64,000 nucleotides of DNA from Pholis gunnellus (Eukaryota > Chordata > Actinopteri > Perciformes > Pholidae), in NCBI GenBank assembly GCA_910591455.2, contig OU342816.1, positions 21,523,702-21,587,701 on the forward strand. The letters run 5' to 3'. Both the position numbers and the translations under genes were made by a program. Below, one piece after another: positions 1 to 13,908 of the stretch. Numbering within the stretch: the first letter of the stretch is position 1; each line of letters starts with the position of its first letter. The notes under the pieces were generated by a model. That model made no database searches. It was given only the letters and a program-made list of their open reading frames with translations, and was not told the DNA's origin.

Positions 1-879
1 AAGAGAGATTCAGCCAAGACATCTACAAATACATGCAAAGAGGAAAAAAACAAAACAAGGGAACAAAGAGAAATGGAAAATGTGATAAAGTCACTGATGT
101 GTGAGTATAAAACACTGTTATCATTTTCATTTGTAGCATGCTCTAAATATGTGTTTATTCTCAATAATACAATACAGTATATTGTAAGTTCAGTCCTCTA
201 ACTCTCTACATTGTTCAAACCTGATTCCTGTTTATAGAGCACAAGCTGATTGCTAAGTGATCTAATTGGTTACAGGTGTTTTCACAGGTGCATTCTGGGT
301 ACAGGTGATTGATAATGAAGTGTATTTTTCCAACGGCTGTGTTTAGCAAACAACACGTGGGTTGTTACTTTTGAATGAAGAGTCTAATGGAGATAGTTGT
401 GTGTAGATATTGTCAAAAAGTGTTTTTCAGAATTTCAAACTTAGTGTAAAGCATAAAAATGTGCTTACGGTTCAGCACAGCTGGTCAACAGATAGACTAC
501 GTGACTTAGTGCTTTCTATACTTTGCAACAAGTACCAATTTTTTAGACTTAACAATTGCAAAACACGGTATTACTGTATTACGGTATTATTTTAATCGTT
601 TACTGAAATACTTCTGCACTCATATCCATGCATGATCAGCCATAAATGAATACGCAGAGAAACATTCTATTCCAAGTGAGAACATATGGAATAGCATCGG
701 ACACAAAGCCACCACGGTCTGCACTTGTCACACTGCTTTTATATCTTAGTATTCATAGCCATGCATGTCAATTGTGTTGACACTGCAGGGTTGTCATTGT
801 ATGTTTCTTTCCCACCAATGGATTCAGAAGATAATTGGCAGCGGGATTGTGATGTGAAATGGATTTTGGAGACAGCTGT

Positions 880-1023
<144 letters not shown>

Positions 1024-2989
1024 CAGAGAGAGAAAAACTGAGAGGGAGAGATTTGTCATGCTTACACGGATGGCGTTTGTGATTTCACCTGTGTACATGT
1101 TCTATATTGACATTGACATGTTTAGGTACGCGTTTGTATTTTGTGTGTGCGTGATTGTGTGTGTGTGTGTGTGTGTGTGAGTGTTCACAAGCACCAGAAC
1201 AGCTGCCATCAGATGCTAAAATCAATTTGCATAATACAAAATAAACTTCACACCTTCACTCCTCGCTGTAATTTAAAGCAGTCTGTTTTGAACTCCATTT
1301 GTTTCAGCACACCTGATAACTTGGAGGAGAAAAATTGCTACGCATACAAATGTAGCTATTAGTCCGTAATTGTGATGCAACATCTAACTTCAGGCAAGCA
1401 ATGTTTTAGTAATGACACAAGCATTTTATGTCAAGCACATCAATACTTTTCCTCCAACGTTAGAATTCCGACTCAAGCTGCACTCGTCTGTGACACCTCC
1501 TCATAACTAATCGCACTGATTGGAATAACAATGGAGCAGGGCAGATGTGATGAACAAAGGGACTATGTCATCACACTCATTGTACTCAGTGAAGATGTTG
1601 CACGGGTTACAGGGAGGTGGGGGGGTTGTAGATGGATCAAGGGTCACGACCTCTCTTGGTGACCCGCGAGTCATCGGCACACTTAACCCGTCATTTGGAC
1701 TGACCTCCTCCTTGTGCGTGAGCAGCCGGCCTCGTTAATAGACTGAAGCGGGAGTTGTTGAGAATAGAAGGTGCGGATGATTTATGGGAGGCGCTGATGG
1801 AGGGAAAAGCTTGTGTGTATGCAGTGTGCAAGCATGCGTTGTGTGATTCCATCGATGGGATTGATTTAAACGTTGTTCATGTTAATGTCTTTAACACGTT
1901 AGGACATTAATTGGTGTCAACAAGAAAGCAGAATTCCTGGGGATTGTCTCCATTCTGAGAAACACTTTACTTTTTAAACATGTAATATGTAGTGTTTCAA
2001 TGACGATGGGTAAAGTCCATCCAAAGTCACAATAGATAGAACCACCAAGGCATTCATTTCCCCTACAGCTGTGCTATTTCAATAGAATACTGAAGTGGAC
2101 ACGAGGCTTTAGAGCTACTCAATGCAGTGAAGAAGTGTGATGGACTGAGCAGTGTGTCCTGGGTTGATTATGACTGTTGGTGTGAGGAGCACAAAGGAAC
2201 AACAACTATCGCATTTTGTTAGACAACATATAGAATGATGGATGAATTAGAATTGTACCTCTCTGTTCCTTCAAATGTCAACAGTGGGAATTTGCGTCTC
2301 ATTAAATGTTGAAATTGAGACAAATATTTGCTTCACCCAAATCATCTATTTCTGTTTGAAACACTGGCGTGACCAGGCCGCTATCCTCCCAGCCTCTGAG
2401 TGGTTGGGCTGATGTTTGATTGACAGTTCAGCTGGCAGAGGCACAAAAAAATGTCGATTAATGTGCTTTTAACTATAGCTAACAAGTTAAAGACAAAGAG
2501 TGTTTAGTCAGCAGTGGTGTTAAAGAACTGTGGACATAATCATTTAAAGTAGCAACGGAACTGACTGATGTCGACATTTGCAGGTGCTGTTCAGTGTGCT
2601 ACAGCTAATCCGCTAGCCTGCAAAATGATGTTACCAGTGCACCTTTCTCTTGAAGTAGAGGTGGTTAATAACTCGTTTGGTTAATCAGTGTTACCGTTAC
2701 TCACTGCTTTCTTCAAATACCCTTCAAATGAAATGATTTGATTGGTAATAAAATCTATCTGACGAGGCAGACAGAGAAACACTGCATGTATTGTATATTT
2801 ATATACACATACAGCAGACCAGGAACATTTTTAATCTATTAAAGAGAGCTCATGACAGGTCATCTAGAGAACAGACATCTCTGCTGCAGGGAATCAAAAA
2901 CATGCTAGAGAATGAGAAGCAACCAGAAAGTTGATTTTCCAACATTTGTGAAACGGCCGTTAAGTACAAAATGAGATAAAGACACAGAC

Positions 2990-3510
2990 GCAGTCAGCTT
3001 CTCTGTGCACCATCTCTGATTGTCATTCAGGCCAGTAGCTGTGCCCACCTCAGGAACAAAGCTGCATTATCATACTCCCATCTCCGCAGCTTATCACAAC
3101 TCTTCCTCCCACAAACAGTCGGGAAATTGAACGAGCCGCTCTGACAATTATAATTTCAGGGAGCTGTCGTCCCCCCTGATCCACGCCTTTTTTTACTGTT
3201 TTTTTGCAAATCCATGACACTAATCCCTGCCCCCATACTGCACCTTATGAGTAAATCAAAGCACCATCTTACATCTTCATCGCCGTCCAATCTGCCTGTG
3301 CTCAGCAACCGGGGAAAAAAACCTTGTCGTGATGGAGGAAGTTGCCCAATCCGCTATTAGCATATGCAGAACTGTCTCCTACTTACAAAGTAGCATCTTG
3401 TGTGCGTCTCTCTCCCTCCTCCTTCCCCTCCAGTGTTCGTCTCCATCACAGATGCTGCCTAATTTCCGTCCCTGCTCGGTTATGTACATAATTCTGCATA
3501 TTATCTCAGA
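2990..3510. promoter_or_regulatory. Candidate non-coding regulatory stretch in robo3 intron 1
   Basis: Non-repetitive sequence of balanced composition with homeodomain/POU-like cores, such as CAATTATAATTT near 3146 and TTAGCATATGCA near 3357, and no open frame of note. It looks unlike the AT-rich or simple-repeat DNA around it. This is a judgement from sequence texture only; no alignment was possible. Confidence 0.2.
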
Positions 3511-5249
3511 CATGGGGGGGCAAGCAAGAAATGTGCTACCAAAAAAGGTTTCAACAGGTCTGAAAGCTAAATAAAAAAAGGTCTTTTTTTTTGTAGCTTG
3601 GAACAAAAGCAAAATAAAGTTAGTTGATAATGCTGAATCTTTATTTTCATGATAAAGTGAAAAAGTGCTTTTGGCAATGAAACATAGTTGTTGGGAAATA
3701 TCCAAGTTTGCTCAATCTGCATGAACTTTTACAATCTCAACAAACGGAGGGGGAATTTATATTTGGATAGCAAAATCTCAAATGGTCCATTGAAGGTAGA
3801 TGGGGAACAATGGTTCAACAGAGGACCCCATGCTGGAGCTACAAATTGGGGCTTCAAAGTGAAATTGTGGATGATAAGCTCATGAGGGATGCCCGATGGA
3901 AACCGTGATGGGGAGGCTCCAGCTGATAGCAGCTACGTGGAGATGATCCGAAGATAATTGGGCTTGTGGCTGGACCGCTGTCCTCGCTGTGCCGCTCGAG
4001 GACCGCCTGATGTTATTCATCCTCCACTGGAAGAGACTGAGGAGGCTCCTTAATGGAGGAAAGATGGGCGGCACAGATGGAGGGATGAGGTTAAGGAGAA
4101 CAGAGTGGGTGGAGAAGGACAAGAGGGTGAATATGCAGCGACTCAGATCCGTCATTAACGAGATGCTGGCGAACACAACTGCACACAAAAAGATTTCTGT
4201 TTCCTTTTGGTTTTGTATTCACACAATGTGGCGATGCTGTTTATGCAACAGCCCCAAAGCTGATAAATCAAGGCGGATTGGAACAGAATTGAGGCTCGTG
4301 AGATAGAGGGGTTGGACAAATAAAGAGGGAGGATAACAGAATATGAATCAAAACAGATATGGCACTGGTGGAGAGGACAGGAGAGCGCGACAGACAGAAG
4401 GGAGGATGTTCAATGTTCAATAGGAACAACATGATGTTTGAGAATATGAGGAAGAATCTTCATTTTTGCTTTGAAGTTGTTGGTTTTTTCTCTTGGCTGT
4501 TTGCCTGATGGGGGGACACCTCAGGTGAAGAAGGAGAAAATGTATTCATTCAGGAGAAATCTACAAATACGAATAGAAAAAATGTTAAAAGAAACCCCTC
4601 TTCTTTCCACTAGTCTGTAAGACATCATGTTATGGAAGAAAAAAATCCCCAAATCTCTAAATGGACTGCTAAATTGATCTTTAGATGAACCACTTCAACA
4701 ATGTGTCCATCTCTTCATTTTAGCTGACAAAACTGCTTCCGCTGTGAGGAGCAACAGGTAAGATTGTAGACATAAAAAAAGAAACTCTAGGTGCCTTTAT
4801 TATGGTGAAGGACACAGAGGCCTACGCAACTCATCTAGACAGCTTCATCTTCTGTGTTCAATTGCTTTTTACTTCCATTTCATTTGTATATTAGCCTCTC
4901 ACAAAATATTAGAAAATAACATCATCTTCTCATCATCGAGCATCTTAATCACGTTTACCTTCAATAAATCTGTTAAAGGCTTCTATTTGATGGTGTGGTC
5001 ATTGCTAGTGAATCACACATCATTGGTCAATGTCATGAATGAAACTAAAGCGAAAAATGAATTAAAGTAACTATCTTATCTCTCTTATCTTAATGTGAGC
5101 TGTTCACCATTGATTCGTGTTGAATCTAGTCACCAATGAAGAACTAATAACAGGAGCGTCACAGACGAGAGCACTGCGAAGTTAGAGTGTGAAAAGTCCT
5201 GACCCCTCCCAACCAGAGACAGTAATGGGTTTGTTTTGGCTGGATGCCA

Positions 5250-5251
<2 letters not shown>

Positions 5252-5301
<50 letters not shown>

Positions 5302-5312
5302 GGGGGGGGGGG
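5252..5312. repeat. (TG)n followed by 28-base poly(G)
   Basis: A 33-bp TG tract runs directly into an uninterrupted G run at 5285-5312. Such runs are prone to sequencing and assembly length error and can form G-quadruplexes. Confidence 0.95.
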
Positions 5313-6498
5313 TGGATCCCTTCACCTCCTGCTCTCCAACAGTGTTTGTCTGGCCAGCCACTGCCGAGCCCTCCCTGGTCATCTCACATTCTCTTTCTAG
5401 CCGACTACAAAGTCCTACGGCGCCACCGCCAGCATCAGCACCAGCATTAGCGCCAACATCAGCACCAGTGCGCTGAGAAAGGTCACATTTAATGATCCAG
5501 ACGTCACGCTTTGACAGGAAGCGTTTGTGCCTGAGTACCTGCCAACTTTGAACTAGTGTGCATCTCAGTGCGTTTGTGCAGCCACCGCCCAATGTGACGC
5601 GAGTTACTGAGCGAGGCCACGGTCACGCTAATGGCTGGCTTTTGGTGATGGCGGAGTCAGGCTGAGGTGAGGACAAGGAGGAGACAACTGGTGGTTCCCG
5701 GCTCCTGGCTTGGGCTATGAATAAAGATGTTCGGCTTCCCAAATGCTCCCTGGAAATCTACATTAATAATGCAACTCTACCAGCCAGTGATTCCCAGTGA
5801 ATAAATGAGGAATACAGCAGCAGGGATGTAGTGTGTCTAGTGGGAAGCAGTCTGAACTATAGTAACCATTATTGTTCCGTCTCTTGCTCTAGTTACCCAC
5901 TTCTCCGTCTTTACATTTCTGCTTTATGCAGGTACTGGCTGGATTCAGGCAGCTCCAGATTGACTGTCTGCACCAAACAGCCTCCACAGGGAGGTAAGGG
6001 AAGCTCAACCCTCCTCTAAGAGATCCTGGTGGGCATCGGGGCACCATGGTGGTAGCCTTCCCTCTGTAGTTCCAAGAGCCTCTTTTAGAATTCAGCATGT
6101 CTCCGGCAGTGTGCAAACAGATCAGGCTTGATTGCACGAAAAGGCTGATTTGCACTGATTCTGCAGGCAGCACTCCTTCTCTTCTGCACAAATACAAATC
6201 TGTTGAGGGGGGTTATAGGCTGCTTTTACAGGATTTGCATATTGAAATATATTTAGGAGTAATTAGCTGGGAAATATGTACACACACACACATAGACACA
6301 CACGCAGACATCGTTAATGACTCCCTGGCAGATTTATGGTGAAGAGAGCAAAGGGGAGCCTACTTGACCTCCAGGACGGGACAAATGGCTGCATTAGCGC
6401 CCATAAATTACAATACATACACACACAATTACACAGCAGAGCGGCACACATCGACATGTCCAGCTGCCTCAATGCAAAGATGCCTATATGTATGTGTG

Positions 6499-6523
6499 CA
6501 CACACACACACACACACACACAC
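6499..6523. repeat. (CA)n microsatellite
   Basis: Short pure CA tract of about 25 bp within the robo3 intron. Open frames across it have no other support. Confidence 0.9.
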
Positions 6524-9500
6524 CACATCACAACTTGGGCTTCTTAGCATTGAAACCACAAGTTTATCTGAAAATCACCTCAAATCACATACACTTTAAA
6601 CAACAATATGAAAAGATCTATTAACAGCTTCTAATAGTTCATTGTGGCTTTGTAGCACACTGTATTTAATCCATCAGGCTTAATAATGATAATTATTAGA
6701 AAGTTTGCCGCACTTCTCCTCACGCAGCATTGCCAACACCTGCACAAAAAATACATCAAAACGTGCGGCCTGATCGGGAATCGTGTGCTATATATTTTCT
6801 AGACAGATTCAAAAACTGAGCAAAATTTCTCCATTCACTTAAATGGGGTTTCCGCGTGAAAACAGCAAAAAGAAAACTTAACTTTGGGCCCATATTGACT
6901 AGCCATATATTAACGTAGAAAAATGATTCAAAGTTTAAAACGTAGACAAAATGCTGGACTTTATTGAGCCAAATGGGCATTTTGATAGTTAGCACAGTTT
7001 TCATTAAGTCAACGTTTAATTAAGTTTCAGGAACATTTTGAGTCCGTTTCAGATTTTATAATGGATGTATATTGCACGGAATGTTCAGCGCTAGACTGAG
7101 GGCATAACGGTCAGAGTGGCTGTGATTTTTCTGTGTTCTGTGTTCTGTGATTTTTCCAAACAAATTGCTCCAGGTTTTGTGTGTCAAACATTATGATCAT
7201 GTCTCCTCTCCCCCTCTCTCACCCACCCAGTCCCACCCTTTCAAAATAAAAGCCCCACAGAGTAACTGTATCTTATCATGAAGCTCAGAATGAGGTTCAA
7301 GAAATGTTAAGTTCAAGTCTTTCCATCACAAATGCAGAAATGTAATTTTCAAAGGTATATATCTCAAACAAAGATGTATATGTCCAGTACAGAAATGACG
7401 GGAGACATTTGTGGACTGTCCATCACGAACACAAGATTCAATCCAAGAGTATGAATCTAAAATGCAGAAAAGAGGGAAGCGATATCTCAATTGAACCTCA
7501 ACGATACTACCGGCAATATCGGTGTGTGTATATGTATATTGCGACGTGTTCGAGCAGTAGCAGCGACATTGTCAAAATTTCTTGCGGAATTTTCTAGGTT
7601 TCTGTTATTGTCCATTCTTAGGATCATAAGAACTTGACGTGAACTTTTATTGATTAAAAAGTAGCCACTCTAATGAGGCCTTTTACATAGCAGAAAGAAA
7701 AGGAACTTGGTCCATGCTTCTCTTTGTGGTATGACTCCTGTGTGCTCCTGTTAAAATGTTTGCTATCTATCGACGAGCCAAATATCTCTATTTCTGGCAA
7801 GTGCACCTGTTCCCCAAGAGCCACGTATTGATTCTGCAGTCTCTTATAGATTATCTCCATAGTCAGATGTTGTATCCACAGCAGGATGTGTGTGTGAGAG
7901 GAAGATGTGTGTGGGAGGAGATCACTGTTTTTGTCATTTCTATTCAACATTCTTTGAAATCACAGAACAGAAATTTAAGTTTGAAGAAATTCACTTAAAG
8001 GAACCACATGGAACTTTTAACTGGTTATGAAACAGTCTCAATTTAATACTGATGCCTCTATATGACATTCATAAGTATAAAAGACCATCAGCAAGAAGAT
8101 TGGCTGTCTCGACATAGTTATTTTTAATGTTTATCATCGGGTTTGATTCCCTTTGAAATCAGACGAAGCAATTCACAGAATTCAGGTTCACTAGAAACTT
8201 CTTAAGCCCAGACTCCAGTGGGGCCTCCAGCAGAGACTAGTTCACCGTGGACAGACCCAGATCTGGCTTCACTGCAGCCTTCAACCTGCAGTTGGAGCTC
8301 TGGCAGTGGTGGAGAGCAGCTTCTCCTCGCTGCTCCGCTAATGGAACCCGACACCACTGCTGGAGACCCAGGCTGTATTGCTGGGCTCGCTGGAGGGAAG
8401 GGAGGCATGGGAGAACCAGAACCAGGACTGTTCGTAACAGACTGTCAGACTCAGCTGCAGTAAAATAAGTTGTTTTTAAAGGTAATCTGGTGCCTAGAAA
8501 TTCTACCACTTTTGTCCACAGGGACCGCCAAAATCAACCCAATGTTAAAGTTACTCCCAGTAGCTTTAATATATACATAGCATACATTTTTTCAAAATAT
8601 TAACCTTTCATGTTCCCTTCATGTGTTTTTTTTTTTGGGGGGGGGGGGAGTAATGACACACAGTCAGAGTAAATGGGGAAATTAAAGCTGTAAAGAAGTT
8701 CAGACCATAGACAGAAAATATAAAAAATGTGTGAAATACGCAGTTAATACAAACATACTTCATTAAGTATCATATTTATTTTTATTATCAGCATTTTGAA
8801 AACGTTTTCACAATATTGTAACTTTCAAGATTCAGGCCAACGTTAATCCACCTTAATTTGTGACTAACTTGGCTGTCAGTTATAAACAGGTATCCGTACC
8901 CATCCTTCAGTCACAGCACACTTATCCCTAAATAAAACAGAGAAAACAGAGAGGGTACGATACAGGAAGAGAGAAGGTGTAAGAGAACTAATAGATAAAC
9001 TTGCCGGGCCCCAGCAGTCCACTATAGTGCTGTGTTTGAGTGAATTGTCCATTATTTCACAAATTGGTTATTGGGCTGCATTGATTTTCCCACTGAGCCT
9101 CCCTCTGAGCTCCAGGTCGACCCACACAAGCTGTCCGCCCACTGCCTCGCTATTGAGCTTCTCGGCTGGATGCCCACGGTTTGACCAGCACCCCCCCCCC
9201 ACACACACACACACACACTCACACACACACTGATGAATCAGCACATAATGGCCGGCGAAATACATCTCTATTATGACAAAAATAAATAAAAAATGAATAA
9301 ATGTGGGGTATCAATTGAAATCTGGGCAAAGAAGACAAAGGATGTGGAATAGCCGGATATACTTTTTCTCAAGAAACAGTGGTGTTGATTTCGGTAGCAC
9401 CTGGAAAGTTAGTTATCAGTGTTTGCCTTTCATTCTCTCCATGCGGTCGATTAATTTCCTTCACACCGGTTTACAACAGATACTTTATCTCATTGATCGC

Positions 9501-9941
9501 TGATTAGTAGAGCTATTACATCCACCCCGTCTTCATTTACACTCCGCGAATGTGTTGATGCCACCTAAAGATTGTAGAGAGGAGATGCAGTTTGAGGGGA
9601 GCTCTAGGGGGAGATTTCCCAGAATATGAAGCCAGAGAGATTCATTGTTCCTCCTCACCTCTCATGCTTACTTCTCATCAGACCGCTATAGATCCTCACA
9701 GTCAACACCGCGCTCAATCTACACTCCATTAGAGCTTGTGGATGAGAGGAGGGATGCAAAGATAGCACAAAATACAAGTGTGAGATACAAGTGTGAGAAC
9801 AATGAAAGAGAAGCTATAAACTCAGCATCACTGCTGCTGGAGGCTGCTTATCAGCACATCTACCCTTCACACGCATGTCCACTCACCAAAAGGCAAATCT
9901 CACTCCCTCTCTTTGACCAAATGCACACCGATTCCCTACAT

Positions 9942-10002
<61 letters not shown>
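9942..10002. repeat. (CA)n microsatellite
   Basis: About 60 bp of pure CA, 85 bp before the polypurine tract that starts at 10088. Confidence 0.97.
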
Positions 10003-10005
<3 letters not shown>

Positions 10006-10087
10006 GACCCTGCCACTGGCTCCAACCGTCAGTCGATGCACACAAGCTGAGAAGCAGCTGGATGTTTTAGAAACCGGCTCTGAATTG

Positions 10088-10433
<346 letters not shown>

Positions 10434-10539
10434 TGAATGCAGCTTTCATTGGTATGCACTGACATGGAGACAAAGCTTGGATGCTCACTATAGCAGACAT
10501 CAAGGTGATGTGTTGACTTTAACTCTATCCCATGCATGT

Positions 10540-10540
<1 letters not shown>

Positions 10541-10576
<36 letters not shown>
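10541..10576. repeat. (CA)n microsatellite
   Basis: Pure CA dinucleotide, about 36 bp. Confidence 0.95.
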
Positions 10577-10580
<4 letters not shown>

Positions 10581-10719
10581 TACTTACATGTACATCCATA
10601 TATCCATATACAGCCCTGCCATCAGAGCAGAGCACAGGGACAGCTCGTTACAGCGTGTTAATAAGCTTGTGCAGACACACAGTAAAAACACCATAAAAAA
10701 ACACAAGACTTTTATGAAT

Positions 10720-10970
10720 TCCTCGTGGAGCCGAGCGGAGATGAGCCGCTGTGAGATTGAGCTCCATCACTGACGGAGAGCCCGGTGGCAAAAGTTAAGG
10801 AGATGTGACAGCTCCAGTCCGTCGTGCCTGACAGCAGACGGCTTCATTTAGCAGCAGAGTGAGCGAGCAAAACAGAGCGTGTTATTGGGTGACGCTGTCT
10901 CTGTCACATTTTACTCACAGCCCGCAAAACACTCTGACAAGCGTGTGATCCCAGTGTGCTGCGATCATCC
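10720..10970. promoter_or_regulatory. Candidate non-coding regulatory stretch near robo3 exon 1
   Basis: Non-repetitive, moderately GC-rich sequence about 0.6-0.9 kb inside the robo3 intron, immediately after the microsatellite cluster. No coding signal is visible. Proximity to the first exon makes an intronic promoter or enhancer element plausible, but nothing in the sequence proves it. Confidence 0.2.
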
Positions 10971-11511
10971 TTTGACTCTTTTTTTTTAAACTCTTTTTTT
11001 GACAGAAAGTCTGTCACGGCTGTAGATGGACATGAGAAGTGTATCCAATGGCTGGATCGCCCTGTCCAATTTGAAAAGGTTCTCAGTTGAATTAATTTAC
11101 CACTTCAAATATCCTCATTGTGAAATCAGGAAGCGCGGGACTTCCCTTTAAACACTGGAGCTTTATCCTATAATCAGCTTTTAGCAAAGGAACTATGATT
11201 ATCAGCTGTCATTACGAGTTCTTACACACTCATTATGCATATTAAATCTGGTCTAAGAGCAGCAGATTTCAGCTTCACCTAATCTGATTTTCAAACAGCC
11301 ATTCATCTCCGATCGCCACATGGCGGCTCTCCCTTTTCAACTCCACATCACCATCACAAAAAGACAGCCCACTCATCAGTGTTTTCTGTCTTTTCTCAAG
11401 AAACCCTGCGAGTCCTCTGCGTCAGGAAAGAGAGATCAGAAGCAAACCAAAGGGAGATTGGGGGGGGGGGGGACTGATGAGAGCATGCAAGAGCAAATTC
11501 CCTGCGCTTAC

Positions 11512-11665
11512 CGTTGAAGCCGGTGAAGTTTCCCCAGTCGAGCAGGGAGCCGTTGAAGGAGGGCAGGGAGCCATTGAAGAATGGATCGGTTCCGTTGGAC
11601 GGGTTCCGGATGGTGTCGGTGAACAGGTTCATCTGCAGCAGGGTCTTGATCAGGTAGCGCAGCAT
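11512..11665 (-). CDS. robo3: Roundabout receptor 3, first coding exon (partial gene)
   Basis: This exon encodes 51 residues starting MLRYLIKTLLQMNLFTDT and ends after one base of codon 52 at a consensus donor (GTAAGC on the minus strand, GT at 11511-11510), so the intron is phase 1. The start closely matches the N-terminus of human ROBO3 (MLRYLLKTLLQMNLF). As in the mammalian protein, the leader is followed by a short segment crowded with N-glycosylation sequons (NGT, NGS, NGS, NFT at about residues 24-48) before the first Ig domain. Known of the family: ROBO3/Rig-1 is a single-pass Ig/fibronectin-III axon receptor needed for commissural axons to cross the midline; N-terminal variants from alternative first exons are reported. 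The start has A at -3. The remaining exons lie left of the window. Divergent orientation to msantd2 matches mammals and supports the call. Confidence 0.9.
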
Positions 11666-12400
11666 CTTGCCGCGCAGAGGGACCCGTGCACTCCCCCGTG
11701 GGTCTCACCCTCTATCTGTCTGTCCTTTTTATTAGGTGGGAGTCTGTCCGCTGCTTATAATCTCCTCACTTGGTGCTAGGCAGAGTCAAAGAGATGTCCT
11801 CTTGATCCCAAGTTGATTCAAATATTAATAAGAAAATAAGAAAAAAAGAAGATAAATCTTGATGAAAAAGTAAATAAAAGGAAGTCAAGTTTCGCTGATT
11901 GGTTGGCTCCAGATATCAGAGTGGGTTTCGGGGGCCCCCTCGCTGGGATTCCTTCCGCTTCCTTCCCAGCATCGGATTGTTCCGTCCTCCTTGTTCCTTT
12001 TGTTCGGGGATCACATAACTTCACACGCTGTCTGCCGCCACGCACAAAACAACCGCCTCTCGTCGGTGTGAAAGAATCCAGCGATGTGGTGGTGACCCCT
12101 TCGGATTTGCTGCTTTCCACTCTCCAACCCCTCCCTCTGGCTCCTCCTGTGTCCCTCCCTCCCTCTCTCTCCTGTTCTCCCTCTCTGTGATGGGGTCCCC
12201 GGGGGTCCAGAGGAGAGAGAGAAAGAGCAGGTGCTGTTGGCAATAAATGTTTAATTATTACATTAATAATCGTCCCAGGAGGCTTTGAATCAGGGCGCTT
12301 GAGAGAAAGACTTACTGTCCCTGTATTCCCCATAAACCACACACGCAGTCTCATATACATAAAAGCATACAGTACGCGCTAGGTAAACAAGCCAAACCCC
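11666..12400 (-). promoter_or_regulatory. robo3 5' flank / promoter and 5' UTR region
   Basis: The 735 bp upstream of the robo3 start on the minus strand is GC-richer than the surroundings and contains CT-rich runs (about 12115-12190). On the minus strand an AATAAAAAGG core near 11728-11738 is TATA-like and about 65 bp upstream of the start codon. Overlapping open frames (for example a minus-strand one at 11818-12360) have no recognisable protein character. The transcription start cannot be fixed from sequence alone. Confidence 0.4.
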
Positions 12401-13900
12401 TGAGGATGTGTTTGCTCTCCTACTGTCACAAACTGGACATCGCATCAAAAAAGGGATCAGAGTCCATTTGTCTTTGGGAAAAGCTACATGTTCTCTATAG
12501 TATGTACAAGTTGCTGTTTTGTACCAGAAGACAACTTATTAATGCGTCATACTGCAAACAAAAGGCCAAAGAAATGTATTTACATTTTAAAATAGATTTT
12601 GAAGTCCAAGAAAAAGCTGGGAACATCTTGGAATGGTTTAAAAGAATGTCAAGAATGGTTGCTTTTTAAAGCCATAATATCAATGTGGGAAATAGCAGAA
12701 ACACAGTAAAGCAGCAGCTTTTAAGAGTGTTAAAGTGCTTTCATACGGGTGAAACAAATCCACCCGCATACCTTCAATCATGCTAAAGCATGCTATGGCC
12801 CTAATGCATAGTCTACATATCATCATTGACGTGCATGTGCATTCGTAGCAGCATGGTCGCATGTGGCGCCCCAGACGCCCCGCTGACAGCTTCAGTGTGA
12901 CTCCTATTAACGATGCCCGTCCCCCATCAGGACCCTGTCCTCCCGCTTCATCACTGGGACAATGGAAGCCAGTCCGCCGATAAAGTTGCCGTGACGACCC
13001 CCGTCCCGTGCCCTATTCCTTAAGTCCCCCCCCCCCCCCCAACTGCCTCATTTCAGAGGGCCTTCCATTCATGGGGCATCTCCGCCAGCTACATCCACAC
13101 ATGCTAATGGGTGTGCTACATGGAAGGAGGGCGAGCTGTGTAAGATCAATAGCTGTGAGGGAGTCATCTCGTCTGATCCAGATGTTTCACATGTGTGCTT
13201 TAAGTGTTTCGGTAATGTGAGAAGACACTGAGGTTGACGTCTCCCAGGTAGATGAATGTAGATGGATGATTGTTTGAAACAGCATGACTCTCACCTGCAA
13301 AGCCAGGTCTGTCTTCAGCAGGGAGATCAGCCGTCTGAGAGGAACGCCTTGTTCCACACGGTTCGGCTGTACCGAGAGCCAGACGCCCCGGGTGAAACGG
13401 GTAGAAATCCCCTGGAGACTTCCCTGTTGGTTACGAAAATCATGACAAATATTTTTTTTGTATTACTAGGTTTCTGAAAATCTATATGCAAATGATGCAT
13501 TCTCTTTTCAAATATTTGATACATTTCCAGAAGAAAAATCTGAACATTGGATAAAGACAGGAACTGATTGTTTCATTTTGTTGACATATTACAGTTCAAG
13601 ATTTCTACTGAAGGGATTTTGGAGATTTCTTTGTATCACACCATGAACCAGAAATTACTGTCAACAGCCCAAAAACAATTCAATCATGTTTTTAGTAGTA
13701 AAATATGATATAAATCAGGCTCTGAATGACACATGAAGAAACCCTGTAACACTGTAGAAACCTTCAGAGTATAGAGAGGAATGGAAGTGTAACGTTTGGT
13801 GTATGTAAGAGCTGCTGAAGTGGAGATTAACTTATGTTAAGACAATTATTTTTGTAGTTCAAGTTTTCAATGTTATGTTAAAATATGCAATTGAGGCATT
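12401..13900. other. Intergenic, no gene seen
   Basis: No coding signal. It contains a 15-base C run at 13026-13040 and AT-rich sequence at 13450-13900 that resembles old repeat DNA but that I cannot assign. Confidence 0.6.
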
Positions 13901-13908
13901 ATCTAACG
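13901..13908 (+). repeat. 8-bp target site duplication, left (ATCTAACG)
   Basis: Identical to 16027-16034 and exactly abutting the inverted repeat of the element at 13909. Eight bases is the diagnostic length for hAT insertion. Confidence 0.93.

Noticed and set aside
3379..4188. Minus-strand frames in robo3 intron 1 considered as robo3 exon 2
   Set aside because: No Ig-domain Cys/Trp pattern and no similarity to the first Ig domain of Robo receptors.
8202..8509. Overlapping frames on both strands in a GC-richer patch
   Set aside because: Several frames are open at once, no domain is recognisable and no splice context is convincing; probably composition or an unknown repeat.
11818..12360. 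Minus-strand frame of 180 codons upstream of robo3
   Set aside because: Lies in the presumed 5' flank; Arg/Gly/Ser-rich without any recognisable domain and with no similarity to Robo proteins.
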